This document shows, one piece after another, positions 8,386 through 17,680 of a stretch of 42,627 nt of DNA; within the stretch, counting starts at the first letter, position 1, and each line of letters begins with the position of its first letter. The notes under the pieces are model-generated. The model searched no databases, was not told the DNA's origin, and worked only from the letters and a program-made list of their open reading frames with translations. The DNA comes from Bacteroidota bacterium. Its GTDB lineage: Bacteria > Bacteroidota > Bacteroidia > Chitinophagales > Chitinophagaceae. The translations under genes and the position numbers were made by a program. The DNA lies in contig JABDGS010000024.1 of the NCBI GenBank assembly GCA_013285915.1, forward strand, positions 1-42,627, written 5' to 3'.

Positions 8386-11300
8386 CTAATTAAATTGATA
8401 AGGTATTTCAATAAGTACACTGGTGCCATTACCCGGCCGTGAATCAATGCTCATAGTGCCCTGCAGCAGTTTGGTGCGTGCATCAAGGTTTTTCAGGCCA
8501 TAACCTTCTTTATGTGTGGTAACATCAAAGCCTTTACCATCATCTTCTATCATCAGGATTATTTTGTCGTCCCTGTAGCCGATTTGTAACGATGCATTTT
8601 TTGCACCCGCATGTTTTAAAACATTATTTACAAGCTCCTGCGTTACGCGGTACATGGCAAGTTCGTGGTCTTTTGCTATGCGTTGCTTAATGCCAAATAC
8701 AACCAATTTTATATGTATAATTTTTGTTTCGTTTATTTTATTAACTAACCCTTCAACAGCGGTAACATAGCCAAATTCTTCCAGTATGCCGGGGCTAAGG
8801 TTCATCAGCATTACCCTTACATCGCGTATTGTTTCATCTATTAATTCTTCTGTGCTGCGCGCAAGTGATTCTGTTTCGCGGTACTGGTGTTTTTGCAGGT
8901 TGTTTTTAAATGATGAAACAAACAGTTTTAGGGCAGAAAGCTTTGTGCCTATATCATCATGCAGGTCGCGCGATATTCTTTTCCGTTCCTGTTCCTGCGT
9001 GGCTATCATGGTACGCAATTGTGTTTCCTGTGTAATTTTATACTGCCTTATACGGTTAAGGTATATACCATATATAGCACCGGCAATACTAACAGCATAT
9101 ACCAGGTACGCCCATATTGTTTGCCAAAATGGTGGTTTTATAATAAACTGCAGCATGGCAGGTTTTTCGTTCCACAGGCCTGCATCGTTTGATGCCTTTA
9201 CTAAAAAAGTGTAAGTGCCGGGCTTTAGGTTTGAGTAGTTGGCTGAATATACTTTAGATGTATATATCCAGTCTTTATTAACGCCCTGCAGCATGTATGC
9301 ATATTGGTTTTTTTGACTGTTTATATAATTTAACGATGCAAATGTTAACTGGAAACTGTTTTGCGTATATGGAAGGTTTATTGTGCTGGTAAGATATATT
9401 GGGGCGGAAAGAAGATGCGATGAACCGAACAATGAAACAACAGTGTCAGAAACAGCAAGACTTGTAATTACAACCGGGGGTTTAAAGGTATTTGTTTCAA
9501 AAGCGGAAGCTGCGGCTTCAACCAGGCCGTCACTTGTTGAAAGAAAATAATTTTTCTCATTATTTTTTTCCTGCACTGCCATATTTACAACTATCTCGCC
9601 CGGCAGGCCATCTGTATTATTAAAATGTTCTATTGCATATTTCGTTTTGTCATTATTGTTAAAAGTTATTTTGTTGATGCCCCACAATGTTGATGCCCAT
9701 AAAACATTTGGACCATCCTGCAAAAAACTTAAAACAGTATTTGAACTAAGCCCTTTATCCTCGTCAATAGCACCGGTGACATTAAAGTTTTTGTCGAGCA
9801 TGAAGATGCCGTTTTGATACGTGCCTGCGTACGATATACCATTATTGCCTTTTTGAAAACAAATACCTGCAGATGAAAAAAACAGGCTGCCATCCTGTTT
9901 CATAAAATTAAAGCTGTCGGCTACGGCATTATATTTTTGAATATTTGTGTAATGGCATACTACAATATTTCCATCTTCATCATTGGCCAAAAGATTTATG
10001 TTGTTTGACTTGAGTCCGTTGCGGCTATTGGTAAACTGGCGTAAGCTATCGGTATGCGGATCATATTCAAACAGGCCGCCGGGATCTTCCTCGCAACCTA
10101 TCCAAAGGTTGTTATTCCTGTCGTACCGCGCGGCCTGTACCGACTTTAATTTGCTGTTATATTTTAATGGCAGCGCTGGCGTATAATTGTGCGTGTAAAC
10201 GTCAAATACAAACAGGCCGGCCAGGCTGCCTATAAAAATACTGCGGTTGTCGCGCTCGCTGGGGTATTGTATTGTATTAAACGCTGCGTTTATGGTATTA
10301 TAAAAAGGGTAAAAGGTGCAGGTATTTGTTTCAAGGTTAATAAGGTCAATCCCATCCCCGTACACGCTTGCCAGTAAGTTATTGTTAAACAAATACACTC
10401 TTTTTATTTCGTTGCTGTGTATAGATGCTGCATCGCCGGCATTATGCCTGTATACTTTTATTTTACGGGGGTATAACGAAAAAATACCCGACTTATCAGT
10501 GCCAATCCAAATTTTGCCGGAAACATCCCTGCCAACACATACCGCCGATTTCTCAGTAACCGAAACAGCATTTTCGGCAGTATTATTTTCTATCTGCACA
10601 AAGCCTTTTTTTGCATCCTCGTACAACGCAATACCCTTAGCTGTGGCTACCCATGTAAACCCGGCATCATTTTCATCACAAATTTCAAAAATGTAATTGT
10701 CAGGAAATATTTGGCGGTTATTATTGGTGCTGTAAAATTTTGTAATGGTTTTGTTATCATACATAAACAGGCCCAGGTTGGTGCCTGCCCACAAATAGCC
10801 CTTTTTGCTGCGAAAAAGCTCTGTAACCAAATAGTTTGGATTTTCTAAAAACTTCCATTCCTGCGGTGTTTGCAAAGGTTTGCCCGTAACAACATTATAA
10901 CATTTAATGCCGTTTCCATCGCCACCCACCCACGCTGTATCATTATGTAAACATATACTGCGGGCCGCGGTATTTGTTAGCCTGGTAAATTTACCCGTAA
11001 CGGTATTCATTTGCAGTATGCCCAGGCCACTGGCAAGCCACAACTGGTTGTTTTTACCTTCGCACATTTTATATACCTGGCTTATGTTTTTGCCTACGGT
11101 TGTACTATCGTAAATGCAGCGGGTTAGTTTTTGCCTGTACATGTCGTACTTAAACAACTGCTCCCAGGTTGTGGCTATCCACAAGTTTTTTTTTGAGTCT
11201 ACAAACAGCGACCTTATTTCTATGTTGCCGGGCTGCAAAAATTCAAAGCGCTCAAAGCTATTGCCATCGTACCTGTATAGCCCGCTGGATGTACCAAACC

Positions 11301-11496
11301 ACATAAACCCAATTGAATCCTGTGCCATACACAGCACAACCTGGTTAAATGGTTTTACACCGGTGTTAATTTTATCGAATTTAAAAAGATAAAAAGGGTT
11401 TAATTGTGCATTTGCCTGCAGGCTGCAAAATATTATGCAGCAGGCAAGCATGGCTTTTAACAGAGGATTATATCTTACACGCGGGCAGTTATACAA
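8386..11496 (-). CDS. Reg_prop/Y_Y_Y sensor histidine kinase (HisKA_3 type)
   Basis: 1036 residues counted from a TTG at 11496; an ATG at 11451 is the alternative and leaves a short signal peptide MLACCIIFCSLQANAQ. The periplasmic part (about 35-700) consists of two-component regulator propeller repeats (DSIGFMWFGTSSGLYRYDG, KNLWIATTWEQLFKYD, KIWIGTDKSGIFSLYP). A Y_Y_Y domain follows (about 715-785), then one membrane segment (about 791-813). The HisKA_3 dimerisation helix contains His846 in RISRDLHDDIGTKLSALK, and the HATPase domain contains DDGKGFDV and GYGLKNLDARTKLL. It should sense a periplasmic ligand, perhaps a glycan fragment by analogy with polysaccharide-locus regulators, and phosphorylate the adjacent NarL-type regulator. 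An operator-like palindrome lies 64 bp upstream. Confidence 0.93.
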   Translation of the reverse strand: MYNCPRVRYNPLLKAMLACCIIFCSLQANAQLNPFYLFKFDKINTGVKPFNQVVLCMAQDSIGFMWFGTSSGLYRYDGNSFERFEFLQPGNIEIRSLFVDSKKNLWIATTWEQLFKYDMYRQKLTRCIYDSTTVGKNISQVYKMCEGKNNQLWLASGLGILQMNTVTGKFTRLTNTAARSICLHNDTAWVGGDGNGIKCYNVVTGKPLQTPQEWKFLENPNYLVTELFRSKKGYLWAGTNLGLFMYDNKTITKFYSTNNNRQIFPDNYIFEICDENDAGFTWVATAKGIALYEDAKKGFVQIENNTAENAVSVTEKSAVCVGRDVSGKIWIGTDKSGIFSLYPRKIKVYRHNAGDAASIHSNEIKRVYLFNNNLLASVYGDGIDLINLETNTCTFYPFYNTINAAFNTIQYPSERDNRSIFIGSLAGLFVFDVYTHNYTPALPLKYNSKLKSVQAARYDRNNNLWIGCEEDPGGLFEYDPHTDSLRQFTNSRNGLKSNNINLLANDEDGNIVVCHYTNIQKYNAVADSFNFMKQDGSLFFSSAGICFQKGNNGISYAGTYQNGIFMLDKNFNVTGAIDEDKGLSSNTVLSFLQDGPNVLWASTLWGINKITFNNNDKTKYAIEHFNNTDGLPGEIVVNMAVQEKNNEKNYFLSTSDGLVEAAASAFETNTFKPPVVITSLAVSDTVVSLFGSSHLLSAPIYLTSTINLPYTQNSFQLTFASLNYINSQKNQYAYMLQGVNKDWIYTSKVYSANYSNLKPGTYTFLVKASNDAGLWNEKPAMLQFIIKPPFWQTIWAYLVYAVSIAGAIYGIYLNRIRQYKITQETQLRTMIATQEQERKRISRDLHDDIGTKLSALKLFVSSFKNNLQKHQYRETESLARSTEELIDETIRDVRVMLMNLSPGILEEFGYVTAVEGLVNKINETKIIHIKLVVFGIKQRIAKDHELAMYRVTQELVNNVLKHAGAKNASLQIGYRDDKIILMIEDDGKGFDVTTHKEGYGLKNLDARTKLLQGTMSIDSRPGNGTSVLIEIPYQFN

Positions 11497-11559
11497 TCTT
11501 TTGGTTTTACATCATCCTGAAAAGTTACCTAAAAATAGCGACATTTAAAAGCCACATGA

Positions 11560-11575
11560 TACACCTTTTAGTGTA
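11560..11575. promoter_or_regulatory. Operator candidate TACAC-N6-GTGTA (site 3)
   Basis: TACACCTTTTAGTGTA, perfect 5-bp arms, 64 bp upstream of the TTG start of the sensor kinase. It suggests autoregulation of the kinase/regulator operon. Confidence 0.6.
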
Positions 11576-11672
11576 TTTTGAAGTTAAGCGTGAATCGTGA
11601 ATGGTTGAAAACGTGGATCGTGAAACGTGAATGCAATGCGGTATGTACCAGTTCGCAATTACTATCGGCGAT
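11576..11672. repeat. Short degenerate intergenic repeat (cgtgaatcgtgaa type)
   Basis: Imperfect tandem words around CGTGAA occur several times between 11588 and 11632 (cgtgaatcgtgaatgg, cgtggatcgtgaaacgtgaatg). No coding signal. They belong to the class of degenerate intergenic phrases seen elsewhere in the window. Confidence 0.5.
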
Positions 11673-11702
11673 AAAAAAACCGCCCGGTACTACCGCGCGG
11701 TT
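11673..11702 (-). terminator. Intrinsic terminator after the DUF4834-like gene
   Basis: On the minus strand the arms AACCGCGCGGT and ACCGGGCGGTT (one mismatched pair) flank a short loop and are followed by seven T residues. It lies about 60 bp past the stop of the gene at 11763-12023. Confidence 0.75.
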
Positions 11703-11762
11703 ATATTTTATTTTGACTATCGTTATTCTCTCAGTTCATGTTCTCACGACTGGCGCTTCAAG

Positions 11763-12023
11763 TTACTTCACTTCCTCAAAGTCAATATAATCGTCTTTTG
11801 AAGGCGCACCGGTTGATCTCGGGCGTACTTCAGGGGGCGGCCCCTGTTGGTGTGGTGGAGGTGAGGCCTGCTGGCGCATGTGTTCCTGCTGCATGCGGTT
11901 AAAATCATTCATTTTGCTCTTCATTTGCGAAGCAGCCCTCGATACAGGCATAATAAGGCCAAATACCAGTTTATACAACAGGTATATCATAAAGCCCGCA
12001 AAAAGTAACTCAAGTAAGTCCAT
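11763..12023 (-). CDS. Small membrane protein, DUF4834-like
   Basis: 86 residues from the ATG at 12023. The frame stays open further upstream to 12173, but that part translates the intergenic ccaaagtccaat repeats and is not credible. One N-terminal membrane helix (LLELLFAGFMIYLLYKLVFGLIMPV) is followed by a basic, Gln/Met-rich cytoplasmic segment (MKSKMNDFNRMQQEHMRQQ), a Pro-rich linker, and the acidic tail DDYIDFEEVK. This order and the tail resemble DUF4834 proteins of Bacteroidota as I remember them; the function is unknown. It is transcribed divergently from rimP and followed by its own terminator. Confidence 0.7.
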   Translation of the reverse strand: MDLLELLFAGFMIYLLYKLVFGLIMPVSRAASQMKSKMNDFNRMQQEHMRQQASPPPHQQGPPPEVRPRSTGAPSKDDYIDFEEVK

Positions 12024-12074
12024 AGCAACAGCAAAGATAATACAACATAAGTAAAGGAAATCCCAAATAAATAA

Positions 12075-12130
12075 AAATTCCAAAGTCCAATAGAAAGCAC
12101 CAAATGAAAACCCAAATTCCAAAGTCCAAT
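12075..12130. repeat. Direct repeat AAATTCCAAAGTCCAAT, two copies
   Basis: Two identical 17-bp copies start 39 bp apart. Partial inverted copies occur between 12190 and 12250, giving the region an overall inverted-repeat character. No gene is involved. Confidence 0.7.
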
Positions 12131-12281
12131 GCGGCCCGCTTAGTTCAATCTTACAGGCAAAACCTAAGTGCATTCGTTACGTTTTAAGCTTAATTTGGAT
12201 TTTGGAACTCTCCATCATTTACTATTTCAATCTGGACTTTGGTACTTTTCTTTATTTGGGATTTTACATTTGGTTCTTTAA

Positions 12282-12314
12282 TTTGGAATAATTCAAAAAA
12301 CCATTATATATTTG
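12282..12314 (+). promoter_or_regulatory. Promoter of rimP-nusA-infB
   Basis: TTTG at 12282-12285, 21 bp spacing, then TATATTTG at 12307-12314. This matches the Bacteroidota -33/-7 consensus (TTTG, TAnnTTTG). Transcription should start near 12320, which places the 12335 hairpin inside the leader. Confidence 0.6.
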
Positions 12315-12334
12315 CAACCGGAAAAGAATTTGAC

Positions 12335-12366
12335 AGAAGGGAACGAAAACGTTCCCTTCTCTTTTT
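12335..12366 (+). terminator. Leader hairpin / putative attenuator before rimP
   Basis: A perfect 11-bp stem (AGAAGGGAACG, loop AAAA, CGTTCCCTTCT) is followed by CTTTTT and lies only 11 nt before the rimP ATG. It has the form of an intrinsic terminator but sits between the predicted start of transcription and the first gene, so it is more likely an attenuator or a translation-controlling structure than a true 3' end. The short gene-free stretch upstream leaves no other transcript for it to end. Confidence 0.65.
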
Positions 12367-12371
12367 ACTAT

Positions 12372-12842
12372 ATGGCAACAGATATACAGATACGGCAAAT
12401 TGAGCAACTGGTTGACGCCACAATTGCTGCGGAACCGGAGTATTTTAGGGTGCAGGTTAAAATAAAGCCCACCAATAATGTTAAAGTGTTTATTGAAGGA
12501 GATAAAGGCATAACCATTGAAAAATGCGTGCAGTTTAACCGCGCGCTATATAAAAAACTGGATGAAAGCGGGTTATTTCCCACAGGCGATTTTTCGCTTG
12601 AAGTTTCTTCACCCGGTTTGGACGAACCTTTAAAAGAGCGCCGTCAGTATGCACGTAATATAGGGCACGAGGTTGAAGTGCTGTTTAACGATGGTTCAAA
12701 AAAGGTGGGTAAGCTGGTACAGGTGGCCGAAGCGGATATTATTATTGAAAGTATTGAAGGCAAAGGCAAAAAAGCGGTAACACAACAATTAGTAATTCCA
12801 TTTAATAACATAAAAACTACAACAGTTCAAATCAAATTTTAA
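12372..12842 (+). CDS. rimP: Ribosome maturation factor RimP
   Basis: 156 residues. The ATG at 12372 is chosen because translation further upstream would run through the leader hairpin. It has the RimP N-terminal alpha/beta domain with VFIEGDKGITIEKCVQFNRALYKKLD and the signature FSLEVSSPGLDEPLKERRQYARNIG, then a C-terminal SH3-like barrel. RimP binds the 30S subunit during maturation. Its position as first gene before nusA and infB matches the conserved bacterial order. Confidence 0.95.
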   Translation: MATDIQIRQIEQLVDATIAAEPEYFRVQVKIKPTNNVKVFIEGDKGITIEKCVQFNRALYKKLDESGLFPTGDFSLEVSSPGLDEPLKERRQYARNIGHEVEVLFNDGSKKVGKLVQVAEADIIIESIEGKGKKAVTQQLVIPFNNIKTTTVQIKF

Positions 12843-12881
12843 TTCTGCATGTAAGTGCAGGCAAGCTAAAAAATTTCAGCT

Positions 12882-14129
12882 ATGGCGAGTATAAATCTAA
12901 TTGAGGCATTCCAGGAATTTAAGGACGCAGAAAACATTGACCGTCCTACGATGATGAAAGTAGTGGAAGATGTATTTAAAACCCTGCTTCGCAAAAAATA
13001 TGGAAGTGATGAAAACTTTGATGTTATTGTGAACGCAGAAAAAGGCGACCTTGAAATTATACGCAGGCGTATGATTGTGGAAGATGGGGAGGTGATGGAC
13101 CCGCTGGCTGAAATTGCTTACAGCGATGCAATAAAACTTGAACCCGATTTTGAAGTAGGTGAGGAATTATACCAGGAAGTTGATATACTCGACTTTGGCC
13201 GCCGTGCTATTTTGGCTGCAAAACAAACGCTGGCAAGCCGCATTGGCGATTTGAAAAAGAACGTGCTGGTAAAAAAATATGGTGACAGGATAGGCGAAAT
13301 AATAACCGCCGAAGTTTACCAGGTTTGGAAAAAAGAAGTATTGCTGCTTGATGAAGAAGGCAACGAGCTTATTCTGCCAAAAAGCGAACAAATACCACAG
13401 GATTACTTTAAAAAAGGCGAAAATATCCGTTCCGTGGTGAAGAAGGTAGACATGAAAAATAACTCACCGGTTATTATTTTAAGCCGTACCAGCCCCGATT
13501 TTCTTTCCAAACTGCTTGAAATTGAGGTGCCCGAAATATTTGACGGCCTTATTACCATACGTAAAATTGTGCGCGAACCGGGTGAGCGTGCCAAAGTAGC
13601 GGTTGAAAGCTTTGACGACAGGATTGACCCCGTAGGCGCCTGCGTGGGTATGAAGGGCAGCCGTATACATGGTATTGTACGCGAGCTGAAAAATGAAAAT
13701 ATTGACGTTATTAATTTTACCAATAACATACAGTTGCTTATACAGCGTTCGCTTACACCGGCCAAAATAAGCTATATGGAAGTGGATAACGAGCAAAAGC
13801 ACGTTGATGCGTATTTAAAGGCCGACCAGGTATCGCTGGCAATAGGCAGGCGCGGGGTAAACATAAAATTGGCTTGCGAATTGACGGGTTACGACATTGA
13901 TGTTTACCGCGAAAACGAAGAACATGAAGAGGAGTTTGACATTGACCTTGAAGAGTTTAGCGATGAAATTGAAGCATGGATAATTGATGAGTTTAAACGT
14001 GTTGGTTGCGATACCGCGCGCAGCGTGTTAAACCTTACAGCAGATGAACTGGAACGCCGGACAGACCTTGAGCGCGAAACCATTGAAGATGTGAGAAAGA
14101 TATTGAAGGAAGAGTTTGACAGGGGGTAG
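12882..14129 (+). CDS. nusA: Transcription termination/antitermination factor NusA
   Basis: 415 residues. An N-terminal RNA-polymerase-binding domain (1-125) is followed by an S1 domain (about 130-200) and two KH domains (about 205-345), with RKIVREPGERAKVAVES, DPVGACVGMKGSRI and LAIGRRGVNIKLA visible. A short C-terminal helical region (DELERRTDLERETIEDVRKIL) takes the place of the long acidic repeats of enterobacterial NusA, as is usual in Bacteroidota. It starts 39 nt after rimP. NusA affects pausing and hairpin termination, so the hairpin in the operon leader may be a target for feedback (inference). Confidence 0.97.
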   Translation: MASINLIEAFQEFKDAENIDRPTMMKVVEDVFKTLLRKKYGSDENFDVIVNAEKGDLEIIRRRMIVEDGEVMDPLAEIAYSDAIKLEPDFEVGEELYQEVDILDFGRRAILAAKQTLASRIGDLKKNVLVKKYGDRIGEIITAEVYQVWKKEVLLLDEEGNELILPKSEQIPQDYFKKGENIRSVVKKVDMKNNSPVIILSRTSPDFLSKLLEIEVPEIFDGLITIRKIVREPGERAKVAVESFDDRIDPVGACVGMKGSRIHGIVRELKNENIDVINFTNNIQLLIQRSLTPAKISYMEVDNEQKHVDAYLKADQVSLAIGRRGVNIKLACELTGYDIDVYRENEEHEEEFDIDLEEFSDEIEAWIIDEFKRVGCDTARSVLNLTADELERRTDLERETIEDVRKILKEEFDRG

Positions 14130-14375
14130 ACTGTTACAGGCAAAAACAGGTTTATTTTTTTGGGTTACAAATAGCGTTTTGCGGTATAGTATGGTAGTTA
14201 AAGCATAGTTTTACAATGTTTTATAGTTTGTAAAACAGGTAAAAGACGATTTATAATAAAAAGTTAAAAGTGAGTGGCACAACGAAGCAACATATTGTCG
14301 CTTCTGCTGGTCTCACAATAAAAAATTAAAAGCGCATATTAACCGTGTTATAGGCGCAGGAATAAAAAACACTGA
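14130..14375 (+). other. nusA-infB intercistronic spacer
   Basis: 246 bp with no gene, tRNA or convincing terminator. It is AT-rich, with repeated ttaaaag words. A second promoter for infB is possible but no clear TAnnTTTG with a -33 partner was seen. Confidence 0.5.
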
Positions 14376-17300
14376 ATGTTAGAATTGAAATTACCAAGAT
14401 TGTTACAAGCCGCCAGGGAGTTCAACATTGGGCAGGATACGCTTATTGAATTTCTTGTAAACAAAGGTTATAGCCGCGACTTATTGGGGCCAACTTCAAA
14501 GCTTACTGAAGAAATGTACAGGGCTTTGCAAAGCGGTTTCCAGGGTGATAAGCAGGCTAAAAATAAGGCTGACCTTATTGAAATACCAAAAGGCGTACAG
14601 GGCGAACGGAAGAAAAGGGATGAAGAGGTAATTTCTTTCGGAAAGGAAAAAGAAGTTAAACCCGTTGCAAAGGAAGAGCCAAAACCCGAGGTAAAACCCG
14701 AACCGGCACCCGAGCCTGTTAAAGAGGTAAAACCTGAACCGGTGCCCGAACCTGTTGAAGAAGTAAAACCCCAGCCTGAAGCACCTGTTGCTGCACCACA
14801 ACCAGAAATACTACGAATAGAAGCCCCTGAAATTGAAGGGCCAAAAATTGTTGATAAAATTGACCTCTCGGCTATTGATTCTTCCACCAAGCCTAAAAAA
14901 GAGGCAAAGAAAAAAGAGCAAAAAGCTGAGCCCGTTGAAGTAATACAAAAAGCCGAGGAACCAGGGCCAATTGCAGAAGAGGAAGAAGAAGAAATTGTTG
15001 AAGAGGAAGAACTGGCCGATTTAGAAGAAGAAGCGGCAGAGGTTGAAGCAGAGGGCGAAGAAGGCCAGCCCGTTATAGAAAATATAAAAGCTGAAAAAAT
15101 TGAAGGGCCCAAAATATTGGGCAAAATAAACCTGCCGGTTGATAGCGATACCAGGCCAAAACCTGCTGGTAACCGCGACGAAAAACGCAAACGTAAACGC
15201 ATACCCATTGATAAAAAGCCCGGCGATAACCGTGGCGGCGGCCAACCCGGCATACCTAACCGAGACAACCGTACGGATGGGCATGGCGGTGGCGGTGGTG
15301 GCTTTAACCGTGACCGCGGTGCCAATACACCAGGCCAGGGTGGTGGTAGCTTTAACCGCGGCAGCGGCCAGCAACAAGGTGGCCAGCAAGGTGGTGGTAC
15401 AGGCTTTAACCGCGGCAGTGGCCAGCAACCGGGCCAGGGCAGCCGTGGCGGCGATACCCGTCCCGCACCTTCACGCAGAACAATTACAATAAATAAAGCG
15501 GGCGCTGGTGGCGCAGGTAGTGGCGGCAACAGGTCGCAGCATTCGCACCACAGGGAAGATAAAGAGATCGATCAGAAAGAAATACAGGAAAAAATACGGG
15601 AAACACAGGCCAAACTTGCCGGATCGGGTGGGCGCGGTAAAAGCCTTAAGGCTAAATACCGCCGCGAAAAGCGCAACGAAATGGCCGAGGCCGCGGACGG
15701 CGAAAGCGAAACAAACAAATTGCAGGTAACTGAGTTTGTAACCGTTAGCGAGCTGGCAAACCTTATGGACGTAAGCTTTGCTGACGTTATAAGCAAGTGT
15801 ATGAGCCTGGGTATAATGGTATCAATCAATCAGCGCCTTGATGCAGAAGTAATTGAACTGGTAGCAGGTGAATTTGGTTACGAGGTTGAATTTATGGGCC
15901 TTGACGATGTAGAAGAAGAAGAGGAAGAGGAGGAAGAGGAGGAAGAAGTACTGGAACAGCGTGCGCCGATCGTTACTATAATGGGCCACGTTGACCATGG
16001 TAAAACATCGCTGCTTGATTATATAAGAAATGCAAACGTGGTAGCCGGTGAGGCGGGCGGTATTACGCAGCACATAGGTGCGTACGAAGTAACACTGCCA
16101 AATGATAAACACATAACATTTTTGGATACCCCGGGCCACGAAGCGTTTACCGCCATGCGTGCGCGTGGTGCAAAGGTTACCGATATAGCTGTAATTGTAA
16201 TAGCTGCTGACGATGCGGTGATGCCCCAAACAAAAGAGGCAATAAGCCATGCACAGGCTGCGGGTGTACCAATGATATTTGCTATTAACAAGATTGATAA
16301 AGACGGGGCTAACCCGCGCAAAATATACGAGCAGCTTTCGCAAATGAACCTGCTGGTTGAAGAGTGGGGCGGCAAATACCAAAGCCAGGAGCTTTCAGCC
16401 AAAAAAGGATTGAATGTTGACCTGCTTTTGGAAAAAATATTGCTTGAGGCAGAGTTGCTTGATGTAAAAGCCAACCCGCATAAAGAAGCCAGTGGTACCA
16501 TAATTGAAGCCTCGCTTGATAAAGGCCGTGGCTACGTGGCTACAATGCTGGTGCAAAATGGTACCCTTAACCAGGGCGACCTGCTGGTATCGGGCCAGCA
16601 CTTTGGCCGTATAAAAGCCATGTTTAACGAGCGTAACCAGCGTGTGCAGGAAGCGCCGCCTTCAACGCCGGTAGTAATATTGGGTTTAAACGGTGCGCCG
16701 CAGGCAGGTGAAAAATTCAGGGTGTTTGTAGATGAAGCTGAGGCCAAAGAGGTAGCAACCAAGCGCGCGCAATTGGTGCGCGAGCAGGGTTTGCGTGCTA
16801 AAAAACATATTACACTTGATGAAATTGGCCGCCGCCTTGCATTGGGTAACTTTAAAGAGCTGAATGTAATTATAAAAGGCGACGTGGATGGTTCAGTTGA
16901 AGCATTAAGCGATTCACTCCAAAAACTTTCTACACAGGAAATTGCCGTTCAGGTAATATTAAAAGGTGTAGGCCAGATCTCTGAAAGTGACGTTGTGCTT
17001 GCTGCGGCATCTGATGCTATCGTTGTGGGCTTTAATGTACGCCCATCATCCCAGGCAAACAGGCTGGCTGAAAATGAAGGTGTGCAAATAAAAATGTACT
17101 CCATTATTTACAATGCTATTGAGGAAATTAAGAGCGCGATGGAAGGCTTGCTTGAACCCAAGGTTGAAGAAAAAGAAGTTGCCACAGTTGAGATACGCGA
17201 AGTGTATAAGTTTGATAAAGCCACAGTTGCTGGTTGCTATGTTACCGACGGTAAAGTTAAACGCGACAGCAAAATACGCTTGTTCCGTGATGGCATCCTT

Positions 17301-17480
17301 ATCTATCCGCGCACAGAAGGCGGATATGCAGAGCTTGGTAGCCTGAAGCGATTTAAAGATGATGTTAAAGATGTTGCTTCCGGTTACGAGTGCGGCTTAA
17401 CGGTTAAAAACTTTGCTGATATTTCAGTGGGCGATACTATTGTTGCTTACGAAGAAACTGAGGTAAAGAGAACTTTATAA
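14376..17480 (+). CDS. infB: Translation initiation factor IF-2
   Basis: 1034 residues. The N-terminal IF2N-type module ([27 protein letters not shown]) is followed by a ~350-residue low-complexity linker: Glu/Pro/Lys-rich repeats ([20 protein letters not shown]), an acidic part, then a Gly/Arg/Asn/Gln part with several FNRGSGQQ copies. A second IF2N-like module precedes an unbroken run of about a dozen Glu just before the GTPase domain. The G domain begins near residue 530 ([23 protein letters not shown]), followed by domain II, domain III and the initiator-tRNA-binding C2 domain. The core is intact; only the linker is unusual in length and bias. Last gene of the rimP-nusA-infB group. Confidence 0.98.
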   Translation: MLELKLPRLLQAAREFNIGQDTLIEFLVNKGYSRDLLGPTSKLTEEMYRALQSGFQGDKQAKNKADLIEIPKGVQGERKKRDEEVISFGKEKEVKPVAKEEPKPEVKPEPAPEPVKEVKPEPVPEPVEEVKPQPEAPVAAPQPEILRIEAPEIEGPKIVDKIDLSAIDSSTKPKKEAKKKEQKAEPVEVIQKAEEPGPIAEEEEEEIVEEEELADLEEEAAEVEAEGEEGQPVIENIKAEKIEGPKILGKINLPVDSDTRPKPAGNRDEKRKRKRIPIDKKPGDNRGGGQPGIPNRDNRTDGHGGGGGGFNRDRGANTPGQGGGSFNRGSGQQQGGQQGGGTGFNRGSGQQPGQGSRGGDTRPAPSRRTITINKAGAGGAGSGGNRSQHSHHREDKEIDQKEIQEKIRETQAKLAGSGGRGKSLKAKYRREKRNEMAEAADGESETNKLQVTEFVTVSELANLMDVSFADVISKCMSLGIMVSINQRLDAEVIELVAGEFGYEVEFMGLDDVEEEEEEEEEEEEVLEQRAPIVTIMGHVDHGKTSLLDYIRNANVVAGEAGGITQHIGAYEVTLPNDKHITFLDTPGHEAFTAMRARGAKVTDIAVIVIAADDAVMPQTKEAISHAQAAGVPMIFAINKIDKDGANPRKIYEQLSQMNLLVEEWGGKYQSQELSAKKGLNVDLLLEKILLEAELLDVKANPHKEASGTIIEASLDKGRGYVATMLVQNGTLNQGDLLVSGQHFGRIKAMFNERNQRVQEAPPSTPVVILGLNGAPQAGEKFRVFVDEAEAKEVATKRAQLVREQGLRAKKHITLDEIGRRLALGNFKELNVIIKGDVDGSVEALSDSLQKLSTQEIAVQVILKGVGQISESDVVLAAASDAIVVGFNVRPSSQANRLAENEGVQIKMYSIIYNAIEEIKSAMEGLLEPKVEEKEVATVEIREVYKFDKATVAGCYVTDGKVKRDSKIRLFRDGILIYPRTEGGYAELGSLKRFKDDVKDVASGYECGLTVKNFADISVGDTIVAYEETEVKRTL

Positions 17481-17482
17481 AT

Positions 17483-17605
17483 TGCAGATTGCGGATTTTA
17501 GATTGCAGATTGAGATGAAGCGGGGTGGTACAGTTTTCTTGATTATATGTTTATAAAGTTGTTTAAATCACAATCTGCAATCCGCAATCGCCAATCTGCA
17601 ATCGC
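17483..17605. repeat. Long imperfect inverted repeat of GATTGCAGATT words
   Basis: The left arm (17483-17514) and right arm (17569-17605) are imperfect reverse complements built from the words attgcagatt and gcggatt, with a spacer of about 55 bp. It lies between infB and the next gene. It may fold as a large hairpin in the transcript and may reduce read-through, but it has no adjacent T-run. The type resembles degenerate intergenic phrases common in this family (recollection, not measured). Confidence 0.75.
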
Positions 17606-17657
17606 TTTATTTTTTGTTAAATCACTCCATACAGCAGCTTTGCTGGTATTGAATAGT

Positions 17658-17665
17658 TATTTTTG
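17658..17665 (+). promoter_or_regulatory. -7 element upstream of the SurA-like gene
   Basis: TATTTTTG fits TAnnTTTG, 15 nt before the ATG at 17681. The nearest TTTG upstream (17639-17642) is closer than usual, so this is a tentative call. Confidence 0.4.
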
Positions 17666-17680
17666 GTTCTACTTCATATT

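Larger units (their letters stand above)
12024..12371. other. Divergent intergenic region upstream of rimP
   Basis: 348 bp between the DUF4834-like gene and rimP. It holds two direct copies of AAATTCCAAAGTCCAAT (12075-12091 and 12114-12130), inverted related words (TCTGGACTTTGG near 12232; TTTGGATTTTGGAA near 12194), the rimP promoter (12282-12314) and a strong hairpin (12335-12360). Confidence 0.75.

Noticed and set aside
12024-12173. N-terminal extension of the DUF4834-like protein to 12173
   Set aside because: The extra 50 residues translate the intergenic ccaaagtccaat repeats; the ATG at 12023 starts a standard membrane helix.
12312-12371. N-terminal extension of RimP by 20 residues
   Set aside because: It would run through the 11-bp hairpin and begin inside the -7 promoter box; RimP proteins start at the 12372 ATG.
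14468-15529. Long minus-strand frame opposite infB (353 codons)
   Set aside because: It is the antisense shadow of the Glu/Pro and Gly-rich linker of IF-2; its Ser/Pro/Phe-rich sequence is what the reverse strand of such codons gives.
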